DNA from: Phlegmacium glaucopus | Taxonomy: Eukaryota; Basidiomycota; Agaricomycetes; Agaricales; Cortinariaceae | Direction: 5' to 3' | NCBI GenBank assembly: GCA_015039465.1 | Contig: MU130553.1 | Span: 301,724-332,429, forward strand | Length of the DNA: 30,706 nucleotides | Part shown: positions 1-8,267 of the stretch, piece after piece | Numbering within the stretch: the stretch's first letter is position 1 | Layout of the letters: the number at the start of each line of letters is the position of its first letter | Made by a program: the position numbers and the translations under genes | The notes under the pieces: model-generated | Told to the model about the DNA's origin: nothing | What the model saw: the letters and a program-made list of their open reading frames with translations, nothing else | Database searches by the model: none

Positions 1-456
1 TGAGAAATCGATTGGTTTCCATATTGTGTTTCCCAGCTATGTTTTCCTCTTGTTCAACTAGCCCAGTAATTTCAACAAAACAGCTCTGCGCTGCATATGA
101 CGGCCCATTTTTTTGACTGTCTTAGGCAGGAACGATGTGATGTTGCGAGGTCGCTAATCGCTGAATCACATCTATCTTGATAGCTACAAAAATGTTGTCA
201 ATTGGTCATAGAGTGCTGAGTACATCACCGGTACATAGTAATGTCGTATACCCCTCATATTGCAGTGTATGTGGGAATAATTAAATCACTTACACAGGGA
301 AACACCAAGTCATTCCATTGATAATACTACTATGGGCGGCTAACTCGCTACAGATTTGACGGGTGCTTGTGGCTGGCTGTTAAATTTCTGAGGCTGGTTG
401 AACAAGAGGAAAACATATCTGGAAAACAGAGTATGGAAATGAATCGATTTTTCATA
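1..456. repeat. Imperfect inverted repeat, arms about 1-78 and 380-456
   Basis: The first ~64 bases on the plus strand match the reverse complement of roughly 392-455 without gaps and with about nine mismatches; weaker similarity extends to about base 78. Both arms share the block TATGTTTTCCTCTTGTTCAA. The spacer of about 300 bp is not obviously coding. The right arm lies directly beside the PEBP-like fragment, so the left arm is probably an inverted duplicate of the same pseudogene flank, cut off by the window edge. Confidence 0.7.
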
Positions 457-477
457 AAATTGAACCATACCGATGCA

Positions 478-653
478 GGTCGGACCCCGTGGTAGGTGGT
501 AGGTTGTGAATGTTTAGATGCCGGCGGGGTTGGATGGTGGGACCGCTTTTGTGGAGTCGGCGCATCTGGGTCGATAGTGGCTACAACGAATGGTCCACGC
601 CCGACATCTCCTATAACATTAAAGATTGGTAGACTGGCTGTCACAGGAGCCAC
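478..653 (-). pseudogene. PEBP-like (phosphatidylethanolamine-binding protein) exon fragment, copy 1
   Basis: The minus frame from 653 contains GPFVVATIDPDAPTPQ, which matches the ligand-pocket motif (DPDAP) of the PEBP/carboxypeptidase-Y-inhibitor family. That family binds phospholipid head groups or inhibits proteases in the cytosol or vacuole. Only about 40 residues look family-like; after the motif the translation becomes low-complexity (HHPTPPAS) and the expected PT-xx-RH segment is absent. A GTATGG that could be a donor follows at about 470. Family members are usually near 200 residues, so this is a remnant. The call rests on one motif and its flank. Confidence 0.45.
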
Positions 654-699
654 TTAGATATTGGCGAAATCGTATTCCTTAGAAGAAAAGGCAACTTTG

Positions 700-850
700 A
701 ACCAGCCAGGAAAGAAATTGGCCGACTTGGATGGTGGGAGGCTTTTGAGGAGTCTGCGCATCTCGGTCGATAGTGACTATATCGAATGCGTCACATCCCT
801 AATAACATTAAAGATGAGTAGACTGGCTGTCGCTGAAGGTCCACCAACAA
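700..850 (-). pseudogene. PEBP-like exon fragment, copy 2 (more decayed)
   Basis: This block aligns with 520-655: both share TGACAGCCAGTCTAC near one end, the ATCTTTAATGTTAT core and the CACTATCGACC block that encodes the start of DPDAP in copy 1. Here a deletion of about seven bases breaks the frame and DPDAP would read DRDAQ. The copies are in the same orientation with about 50 bp between them, so this is a tandem duplication followed by decay. Confidence 0.5.
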
Positions 851-870
851 ACTGGTTAATACAAAGATGA

Positions 871-1103
871 TGTCAACATACCATTTCTGGGAAGCTGGAC
901 GCCAGCTCGCAACGTAATATATCGATTTTCTGTCTCTGGCAACGTCGTAGTACATCGTACTCATCGCCATCGTTGGTGGGAAGTGTCAGCTAATTTGTGT
1001 TTATTTATCATGGACCTCGGATTACCAAGAGGTTCTTATGTAAACATTCTTTAACTAAATACTGAACGTTAGGGGTCTGTCTGCCTAGCAACTACATATT
1101 ATC
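871..1103. other. Intergenic, presumed upstream region of the F-box gene
   Basis: No open frame or recognisable element. It is moderately AT-rich and lies directly upstream of the F-box start codon. No clear TATA box; the ATG at 1104 has the context ATCATGG. Confidence 0.3.
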
Positions 1104-2666
1104 ATGGAAATCCCAACTGAACTGGCATTCGATGTCAATCATCTACGCAACACAAACTCGACCCCTTCCCCAGAACAAAGAAATAATCTACAAAATTTTA
1201 TCCACCAACTCGATGAAGCCATCTTGAACACCGATGAAGACATCTCGACTATCAATGAACAAATCCTATCAATGCAAAATAAAATCCTAGTCATGCAAAC
1301 TAGACGGGCTCAACTTATCCAACAACGGAGAGGCTACTCCAGTCTTCTATCCCCAGTTCGTTGTTTGCCTATCGAAATCTTCGGCAAAATATTCGTCTAT
1401 GCGACTCGAGATTCCCCGAGACATGTCTTGAACCTCAGTGCCGTCTGTCAATTGTGGAGATATGCAGCACTGAGCACACCCGCGTTGTGGTCGACATTGG
1501 AGCTTGGCCATCATACGAGCACACGCAAAATGTTCAACCACGTCAACTCATGGATAAAGCGAGCCCACTCTTACCCTTTGTCATTGACCATAAGAGAGCA
1601 GAAGGATGCAGTGAATCCTGACTACGGTGTTCTTACATTTGTCCCCAACCCTCAGTGGAAATCGATTACTCTTGACTCCGATAGTCGCAAAAGTGTCTTA
1701 TTAATCCTCGAAAGGCTCAAGTCCTCAAATTTAGAAATGCTTGAGAGCTTTTCTCTAAAGATACGGTTTTACGACCGTGAATTAGCCCTCCCAGATATCC
1801 TTCAATTGGGGTATACATCAAAGCTAAAGACTCTGGGCTTGGACATCAGCCACCATGTTACATTCGATATGCTACCATTTCCCTGGCGACAACTCACCAG
1901 CCTGACCATAACGTTCTGGCAAGCCTCCAATATCAACCTGGATATCCTTCAGGCCTGCGAAAACCTAGAAGAATGTATCATCAATGGAAATTATAGTTCA
2001 GGATCGAATGATTCGACGATAACCTTGAACCATCTTCGAAAACTCCACACGTATTCTCATACCAACACTTTTCTTCTTTTCCTCAAGACGCCTTCTATCC
2101 AGGACCTAGCTATCAAAGGGGGCGTGTTCAAATATCTCGACTATGCACCCTTCTATGACTATATTACAAAGAATGGCTCGACCCTGCTCAAACTCTCCAT
2201 CGCCCCAGCTAGCAGTAAACTCGTCAAAAGCATTCCTTCCCTCAAATCTCTGGTGGAGCTCAGACTTTACGATAATGATTATGATTGTGATGGATCGACC
2301 AAGACGTACGAGATTCTCAGTTCCCTCGTAGTCAACCCAGAAATGGACCCCTCCACCATACCTCTTCCACGATTAGAAACATTGGAGATCATCTGCCAAG
2401 CGACTGAAGACAATCAAAGAATGTTCATGAAGGTGATAGACTCGCGCCGGTGGTCTGACGAGGAGGAGAATAGGAGACAGAAACTCGGACAGCGGTCACT
2501 GTCTCGCATCAAATATGCTGTTCTTATGAATGCGCACACCGAATTGAACACGTTCTGTAGGAATGATGTGGATGATTTGCGAGCACAGGGCATGAAAATT
2601 GAATATCTTGCTCCGTTCGATGGGATGGATAAAGATGATTTCTACACATCTGGTTATTACGGTTAA
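1104..2666 (+). CDS. F-box-like protein with N-terminal coiled coil
   Basis: A single-exon gene of 520 residues. Residues about 30-75 form a coiled coil (LDEAI...INEQILSMQNKILVMQ). An F-box-like segment follows at about 83-130, beginning RCLPIEIFGKIF and ending with the CQLWRYAALSTPALWS block seen in the large agaricomycete F-box expansion. The rest is leucine-rich and resembles degenerate LRRs (LKTLGLDIS, LTSLTITFWQ), ending in an acidic, charged tail. By family knowledge the F-box would bind Skp1 in an SCF ubiquitin ligase and the LRR part would select substrates; the substrate is unknown. Length and layout are normal for the family, with no frameshift. It stands alone, next to degraded gene scraps on both sides. 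The family call is secure; the cellular role is not. Confidence 0.88.
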   Translation: MEIPTELAFDVNHLRNTNSTPSPEQRNNLQNFIHQLDEAILNTDEDISTINEQILSMQNKILVMQTRRAQLIQQRRGYSSLLSPVRCLPIEIFGKIFVYATRDSPRHVLNLSAVCQLWRYAALSTPALWSTLELGHHTSTRKMFNHVNSWIKRAHSYPLSLTIREQKDAVNPDYGVLTFVPNPQWKSITLDSDSRKSVLLILERLKSSNLEMLESFSLKIRFYDRELALPDILQLGYTSKLKTLGLDISHHVTFDMLPFPWRQLTSLTITFWQASNINLDILQACENLEECIINGNYSSGSNDSTITLNHLRKLHTYSHTNTFLLFLKTPSIQDLAIKGGVFKYLDYAPFYDYITKNGSTLLKLSIAPASSKLVKSIPSLKSLVELRLYDNDYDCDGSTKTYEILSSLVVNPEMDPSTIPLPRLETLEIICQATEDNQRMFMKVIDSRRWSDEEENRRQKLGQRSLSRIKYAVLMNAHTELNTFCRNDVDDLRAQGMKIEYLAPFDGMDKDDFYTSGYYG

Positions 2667-2691
2667 TTTTGTCAGGCCTTGACATTATTGG

Positions 2692-2812
2692 TTGATATCC
2701 TGCCTTGGAATTGGTCTCCAGCTTGACACGAAATGGGCAACTTTCATCGTCGGACGAGTTATTGCTGGCTTTGGAGTCGTAGTAGGTAACGCTGGCATTC
2801 AAAAAAAATATA
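2692..2812 (+). pseudogene. MFS sugar-transporter fragment
   Basis: About 40 residues read LGIGLQLDTKWATFIVGRVI followed by AGFGVVVGNAGI. This fits the transmembrane helix 3-4 region of fungal sugar porters, which carry GR-x-x-x-G-x-G. Frame stops and a poly-A run end the similarity on both sides, and no other transporter exon is visible nearby. It lies only 26 bp after the F-box stop codon. It is a relic of a gene that would import sugars across the plasma membrane. The call depends on one motif. Confidence 0.4.
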
Positions 2813-3430
2813 CACCTCGTTCCCATAACACCTCAATTAGAGTAATAGGGTCCTGTTTCCTGTCTTGTACTGATCAGAGGGTAACGCTGAACGATCAGCA
2901 ACATTGAGATATATCTGATTCTATGATCCCAAGTTTGGACCCATCATTTACTCTTTTTGTCACAGCAAGTTTCTCACTTCAAGTTGGTAACTGCCGGTTG
3001 GGTCTTGTTTAGTGGCAACAATCGACTGCTCATCGTTAGGCTCAACCTAATCCCCTCTCACGAGTGAGAGGGGCTTATAACAAGGTACCGGTTTCATCAG
3101 GGCAGTGTCAAGTTTTCAGTAATGAATTTATACTGTTGAATCAAGTGACTTTTGAGGGCTACTTATTAGACATATTATCATCTATAACATATTACCTATC
3201 CAAAAATCAATTTTACTCATTTTTAGAGGTTGCTGGAGTGAAAAGAAATGGGATGGAAAACATGGTCTCATTTCATGCTAATTTTGTAGTCTTTCAAATG
3301 TTTGATCGCCTGAGTCACAGGTTGGTCACATCGGTCCGAGAAAGCGGCAGGCTCAAGCCCACCAGCACTGCACATATCTTCCTTCACGTCTCCTATGCCT
3401 CCTGGTCGGAAGCCTCGAGATGAGATGGTT
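2813..3430. other. Intergenic, no supported gene
   Basis: An open frame from 3064 begins inside the palindrome at 3052-3073 and resembles nothing I know. Around 3390-3438 the plus strand reads MPPGRKPRDEMVVQAI and then meets a possible donor GTATTT, which could be the start of a gene, but no continuation is convincing. AT-rich overall. Confidence 0.3.
3052..3073. repeat. Perfect short palindrome (10-bp arms, 2-bp loop)
   Basis: CCCCTCTCAC is followed by GA and then its exact reverse complement. A hairpin this perfect in low-GC intergenic DNA can be a transposon end or a transcription stop. The downstream sequence (CTTATAAC) is not a canonical Helitron CTRR end, so its nature is open. Confidence 0.75.
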
Positions 3431-3766
3431 GTTCAAGCTATAGGTATTTTTGCGAAGGATGCGATGGTGTCACGGAATTATTACGTGCATTTTTTCGACG
3501 GCAGGGTGTGCTGAATGGGCTGGGAAGTTGTGGGGTTTTGGTTGAATTAAGCACGGGCTCAGAGGGGTGTCTGTCAGCTGCAGGAGTTGTCTCTGAGTCC
3601 TCTGAATGCTCATACTGTAGCATACTGTCGAGCTCGAGGATAATTTTTGGGTTTGTCACGCTGATAAGACCGGCAACTAAAAGTTTGTATTGAAATTTGA
3701 TGAAGACTACAATTTGATATCTAATGAGTTGTGATGGTAGCACTGCCCTCCCATGTGACGGACTTT

Positions 3767-3802
3767 GTTACAAGACCGTCCACAAGTGGACGATCTTGGT
3801 AC
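3767..3802. repeat. Imperfect palindrome (13-bp arms)
   Basis: CAAGACCGTCCAC (3771-3783), spacer AA, then GTGGACGATCTTG (3786-3798): one mismatch, and pairing continues outward with GTTA/GTAC. It lies about 90 bp before the nested hairpins at 3890-3985, so the stretch may be one mobile-element end. Confidence 0.7.
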
Positions 3803-3889
3803 GAGACTATGCTCATCGTCTCCTTTTTATGTCAACAAGGCAGCCACTTTCTTCCAGCCAGCAGGGTTTATGTCGGAAAACCCCGAATT

Positions 3890-3985
3890 GCCTTGTAAGG
3901 GTTAAAAGGCCGAAAATGCACCGGCCGGCTTACAAGGCCTTGCAATCTGAAAGGTATTTCGTGATTTTCCCGGGCCGATTGCAAG
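3890..3985. repeat. Nested short inverted repeats built on CTTGYAAG
   Basis: GCCTTGTAAG (3890-3899) pairs perfectly with CTTACAAGGC (3929-3938), with an inner GGCCG/CGGCC pair. Immediately afterwards CTTGCAATC (3939-3947) pairs with GATTGCAAG (3977-3985). Related words (GATTGTAATG, CACAAGG, CTTATAAG) continue to about 4043. Clustered hairpins with a shared core resemble the subterminal region of a DNA transposon or MITE. No transposase is attached. Confidence 0.6.
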
Positions 3986-4016
3986 TGACAGGATTGTAAT
4001 GTAACGACAGGGTCAC

Positions 4017-4215
4017 AAGGGTCTAAGTTCTCTTATAAGGGCGGTCAAGAAAATGTAATAAATATAGTTTTTGAGACTACAATGTGTTTCCTATCTACTA
4101 ATGAATTAGCTGGTTATTATACTAAGTTATCTTACTATTTATTGACTTTCTTAGATATATATTGTTAGACACTTAGGATATTTATTACAAACTACTTATT
4201 ACTGTTATACTGATG
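4017..4215. other. AT-rich intergenic sequence
   Basis: No coding signal. It may be the body or tail of the tRNA-like element on the minus strand, since it lies 3' of the B box in that orientation. No microsatellite tail was recognised. Confidence 0.3.
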
Positions 4216-4301
4216 TTACCGCGGGATTCGAACACTTGACCTTATTAAGGATTACTAATGCTACTAATGCTTACCATAGTTTCCACTAGGCTATCATACT
4301 G
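4216..4301 (-). repeat. tRNA-like sequence, possible SINE head
   Basis: On the minus strand an A-box-like TAGCCTAGTGG (inside a D-arm that can pair ATAG/CTAT) is followed about 45 nt later by a B-box-like GTTCGAATCCCGC. A CCTT/AAGG pair between them looks like the long variable arm of a Ser/Leu-type tRNA. The T stem does not pair properly and I cannot assign an anticodon, so this is not a working tRNA. A tRNA-derived SINE head or tRNA pseudogene fits best. The internal boxes would suit RNA polymerase III. Confidence 0.45.
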
Positions 4302-4665
4302 ATTTATAGTAACGAACGTGGGGTTAATATATACGCCTTGCAGCAGGTCTACCAAACTGGCCCAATTATCTGCCATAGAAGACCTACGTCGCCGCATCAC
4401 CTGTTAGTTGAATAACAGTGGGCTTGTGGGGTCAAAATATTTATGTGGCTTATTAGCCTTACTCTCCTGGTGAAAAAGTGAAGTATAATATATAATATTA
4501 TAATTCTAGTGAATGACACATGATATATTGATTTTCCTGTCGTCCCGCTCGTTCCTGGGGCTGCAGGAGATGTGGGCTGCGTCAAGGTAACATTTATAGG
4601 GACCACTGGAGAGTCAAGGACACCATTGTCAGCGGCTAGAAGAACTAATATTGAAGACTCAAAGC

Positions 4666-4833
4666 ATGGAACGCAGCATTATTATGGATGAGGCAAGTAG
4701 TGAAGCTTTGCGTATGCTTCGTCGTCAGATTGCCGGTCTGGAACGGGAGAAGAATGAGTGATCGAAGGGAGAGCGAGGATTGCGTGAGGAGCACAAGCGG
4801 CAGAAATCCCTTCGGAGGAGTGAAAAAGCATGA
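4666..4833 (+). pseudogene. Possible coiled-coil coding remnant with in-frame TGA
   Basis: The plus frame reads MERSIIMDEASSEALRMLRR, then QIAGLEREKNE, a TGA at 4759-4761, and continues SKGERGLREEHKRQKSLRR to a stop at 4831. Heptad-like Leu/Arg/Glu spacing suggests a coiled coil broken by a nonsense change. It ends where the minus-strand aquaporin fragment begins. The minus strand of the same DNA reads TPPKGFLPLVLL, which could instead be aquaporin sequence, so one of the two readings is a shadow. Confidence 0.3.
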
Positions 4834-5652
4834 GACAGTGGTCAAGTAGTCGAGCTTGATTTGCAATACATAAATAAGCCGTCATTGATTCAAATGAAAT
4901 AATAACCCACTGCATAGGTAGTGAAGAGACTTGTGTATATCATGGCCTCCTTCAAAGATGTTGATAGCATGAATGAAGTTTCCATAGACTATAGCAGCAC
5001 CAAAATCACTCAGAAGTTGAGCGAAGATGTATCATGAATATTAGAAAGATGTAAATCGTCTGAATTGTATGTTAAACCTTCGACTAGACATACCGGGCAC
5101 CTTTTTCCAATCAAAACCCCACCAAACCGCCATTGCTAGAGTAATCTACTGAAGCTAAATGAAACAGCTCTGCAGAATACATGTAAACATACCGCAGGGT
5201 TGATATGCCCTCCCGAAATTCCGCCACTAACCCATACGCCCATGGCAAGACCAATAGCCCAACCGAAATTTACAGAGAGAAAGTTCTAAGAAAAAATGAG
5301 AATTAATACATCCAGGCTTTCCACACGACTTACTCCCTTTGAGGATGAAGCTACACCTGGGTTTGTCGAGAGTGCGACTTGACAATTGAAACCAGTTCTA
5401 AAAATGACAAGTACCGCAACACCCGCAAACTCTGCCACAGGTTTGTGTATGATTTGGCTATGGTTATCAATGGATAAGGTATCAGCAGTGAGCCATATAC
5501 ATGTTAAACATTAGAACGTGTCTCACCGGATCCGGCTCAAGGTGCTTTGTGGTTTTGAACTCGACGCATACGCATTGGAGTTCAAAACTGGAAGTTCAGT
5601 ATCGAGAGTGTTTATTGCACGTTTTGCTTCCAGTGGGCGAAGGGGATTGCAT
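4830..5652 (-). pseudogene. Aquaporin/aquaglyceroporin, decayed
   Basis: A major intrinsic protein, a membrane channel for water or glycerol. Reading minus: a possible ATG at 5652; an exon ending at 5527; exon 5334-5457 with [20 protein letters not shown] across the splice; and exon 5193-5285 ending in [16 protein letters not shown], which carries the first NPA loop. Later pieces read VWWGFDWKKVP and [15 protein letters not shown], then LDYLTTVSCFF. GT/AG introns around the NPA exon are intact. Defects: the putative start is out of frame with exon 1; the WWGFDWKKVP exon needs a one-base shift; the next acceptor looks lost (TG instead of AG near 5036); and a further shift occurs before SLFTTYA (about 4930). 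The second NPA half is absent. A working channel needs both NPA loops, so this is a pseudogene. Confidence 0.8.
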
Positions 5653-6059
5653 AGCAGGTTTCTTTGTAGTTGAGGGGTTGGTTAGTTTTCTTTCACGATA
5701 ACCTGGAGCTTTAAGAAGGCGCGACTGAAAAGAGATTAGGGTGAGGTAACCTGCTTTCTGTCAACGAGCAGACAAGAGCCCTTCGTGATGCTGCAGGTCA
5801 AGCAACAATGGTCCATTGTTTTGTTTATCATGAACGGAAGTCGTTGTAGGAGGATACATTGCTGAATAGTAAAGGAATTATTTTGGTAATAATGTGGTTG
5901 CACGAGCGTCGAGCGCTGGGCTCTTGGGTGGTTTGGATATCAGTGATAAAATTTGGCATAACAATGTAATCCCAATGATACCTTGATCATAGGTAAATGT
6001 AATTTAAACTAACCGCAAACACGTTCCTTCCCTTTACTCTCCTTGTTTCGAGTTGAGCG
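5653..6059. other. Intergenic, no gene seen
   Basis: Sequence between the aquaporin remnant (5' side) and the stop of the DUF6698-like gene. No convincing ORF, repeat or promoter element was found. Confidence 0.3.
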
Positions 6060-8012
6060 TCAATTCATCAGGATGTTGACAGGTTCCCTGCCGGACAGAA
6101 TTGATTCAGACGCAGCAATGCCATGGTTGGGGTTAGCTTCATGATTATGAGGGGCTGGTCCTGGTCCGGGGGAGATAGCCTTTTGAATTGCCTTGGTCTT
6201 AGGCTTAGGCTTGGGCTTTGGTCTGGGTTTGGGTTTTGGGTTGGATGGTCCTGCTGTCGGCTCCATTGAAGAAATGACAAGTTCTTCCAAACCAAGGGTA
6301 TCAAGATCATCCGACAGAGGTCTGACGGCGTGGACTACTAGTATATCCAGATCGGCGACCTGATTACTGTTGACGTGGGGCTCCTTGTCTGTGTAAATAT
6401 CATCGTCATCAGAATTCCAGGAGTTGTGAACAGGAGTGTTTGCAGCAGGCTGCCGACAAGGTGGCCTCTCATGTTCGTCGAGTTCAGATTCGGAGGAGGT
6501 GAAGTTTTCACCACGGATTTGTTGCATGATGTCGTCAACTTGATTTTCGATGTCAAAATCTTTACCGGCGCTGTCTTCGTCCTGCTGCCCTTCATTCAGT
6601 GCATGTTTCTTGGCACTAAATAATTGGTGAGTCCAGACTTTCATCAAATTTTTGTACCATTTGGGCTTTTCTTCACGGGAGTTGATAATAATCTTCTTGT
6701 ATTTATTGAAGTCTGTGAAATATAAGTTGCCGGAATTTGCACCGACGCCAGTGGAAGTAAACTCTGTGTTGTTTGAGAGCAGGAAGCGAGTCTGTCAAAT
6801 TCCCCATTGTCAAAACATCATGGAAATAAATAATCCAAATATCATGTACCATTATAGCAGCCCACGCAATTAAACCTGGCATAACTGTGATCCCATGGTC
6901 TTGCCAAACATAGGCGCTGTTTGAGCGCAAGGATACACCGCCCACCACTTTACCAGATTTTGGACCGTAAAGAATTATTCGTGAGACCTATTACCAGCCA
7001 GGGATCAGTAAGGATATTTATGAAATTAAACTAGTAGCTGGTAATCTACGAACCTCGAAGAGAACAGAATTAAGGAACAAATAAGAAACCTTGGAGAAAT
7101 CTCCATTCTTGTAAAGAATGGCAGGAAAACGAGCATTGTGGTCAAAGGCCCTAGTCTTGTCAAATAAGAGATCTCGAGCAGCGTCAATCACTTTTTGAAC
7201 AGGTACCGGCTCATTAGATTTATGTTTCCTGATAGGCTCTTCAAAGTACGATGCAGGAATATTGAAAGACTCAAATATCTTTGGGGATGCGGTGCGAAGG
7301 CAATCTAAACATTGAGATTGACAGTCACCAAGCACATTACAAAACTATAATGAAAAATAACGGGATATTCATTAAATTGATTCATGCTGAAAAGGGAATT
7401 ATTATAATAGGCATACCAGTTTCTTGAAACGGGTACTCTGGGCCATAAAGACATGAAACTTCTGAGGAACACAATCATAGATCTCAGCTGTGAGTCCGAC
7501 TTCATCTGCTGTGGCTTCGTTGGTGTAGTGATCTTGGTGGTCATGCTGAAAACTTGGCTTCTTCATGGTAGAATGAAAGATGGAAAGGTCGATGTATGGC
7601 AAGTAAAATAATTGGAAATACCGGGCAAGCTTCTTGACATCATCGTCAACCTTGTCGGCAGTGCTGTCCCGTTCGCCCCGCTTTTGCTTGAGAGTGAGGT
7701 CTGCAACCTCACCCTTCAGCCAAAGCAGCTCGCAGCATTGATCAACAATGGTTTGATGTGCTTGCACCAATGCCTATAAGACGAGTAGAAATTAATTTTA
7801 AGCCAAACATTTAGAATGTTACATACTTTTTGTAGGTCTCTTGTACTAATGTCTCCCCTTCCTACATGTTCAAGAAGATCCTCAAGCCCAGAAGTCAAAG
7901 TGGCATCCTCTTCTGAGGGAATGTGGAACACATTGACAGAACGCGAACTTGAAGGTTGAGCAGCATGGGCATGAAAGCCTCCTGGATTGTTGACAGAGCT
8001 GGGAGCAGACAT
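6060..8012 (-). CDS. DUF6698-like protein, five exons, intact
   Basis: Exons 8012-7827, 7773-7417, 7344-7054, 6987-6850 and 6791-6060 splice at GT/AG sites in phase 0 throughout and give 567 residues. The N-terminus is Ser-rich (MSAPSSVNNPGGF). The middle holds ARFPAILYKNGDFSK, RIILYGPKSGKVVGG and GITVMPGLIAWAAI, followed by FLLSNNTEF. This resembles the DUF6698 pattern common in agaricomycetes (P-x-x-LY, then GP-S, then TPG-IA-x-A, then F-LS). The C-terminus is acidic (SDDDD) and ends in a KPKPRPKPKPKPK run, so it is probably disordered or nucleic-acid binding. No function is known for the family; copies often sit among transposons, as here. No stop or frameshift was found. The exon model is firm; the family name is from memory. 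Confidence 0.72.
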
Positions 8013-8267
8013 ATAATGAGGCAGATGTATTCTCCTTAACTTGCGGATTCTTCATAGCATTTATACGTCTCAGTTAATATTGAGCCGCTCTAAGCCTGAG
8101 CAACACGATGCCACTGTAACAGATCCTGCTAAGAAAATAGTAGAATCTGAGAATCGGGTTCCGTCTGGCCTGGTGGGCCCTGCAAGGCTCAACTTGGGCA
8201 TTGCAAGGTAATTTATGTTCCAGCCAACTGTGGTTAATAATTCAGAGTAATTGTAATGATCTCAAGT
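8013..8267. other. Gap between Plavaka remnant and DUF6698-like gene, with possible plus-strand exon
   Basis: Presumed promoter of the minus-strand DUF6698-like gene. On the plus strand 8081-8212 is open and reads coding-like (DPAKKIVESENRVPSGLVGP then ARLNLGIAR), ending at a good donor AAG|GTAATT. No partner exon was found, so it may be a relic or chance. Confidence 0.25.

Noticed and set aside
3064..3423. 119-residue plus-strand ORF
   Set aside because: It starts inside a palindrome, has no recognisable motif and no supporting splice sites.
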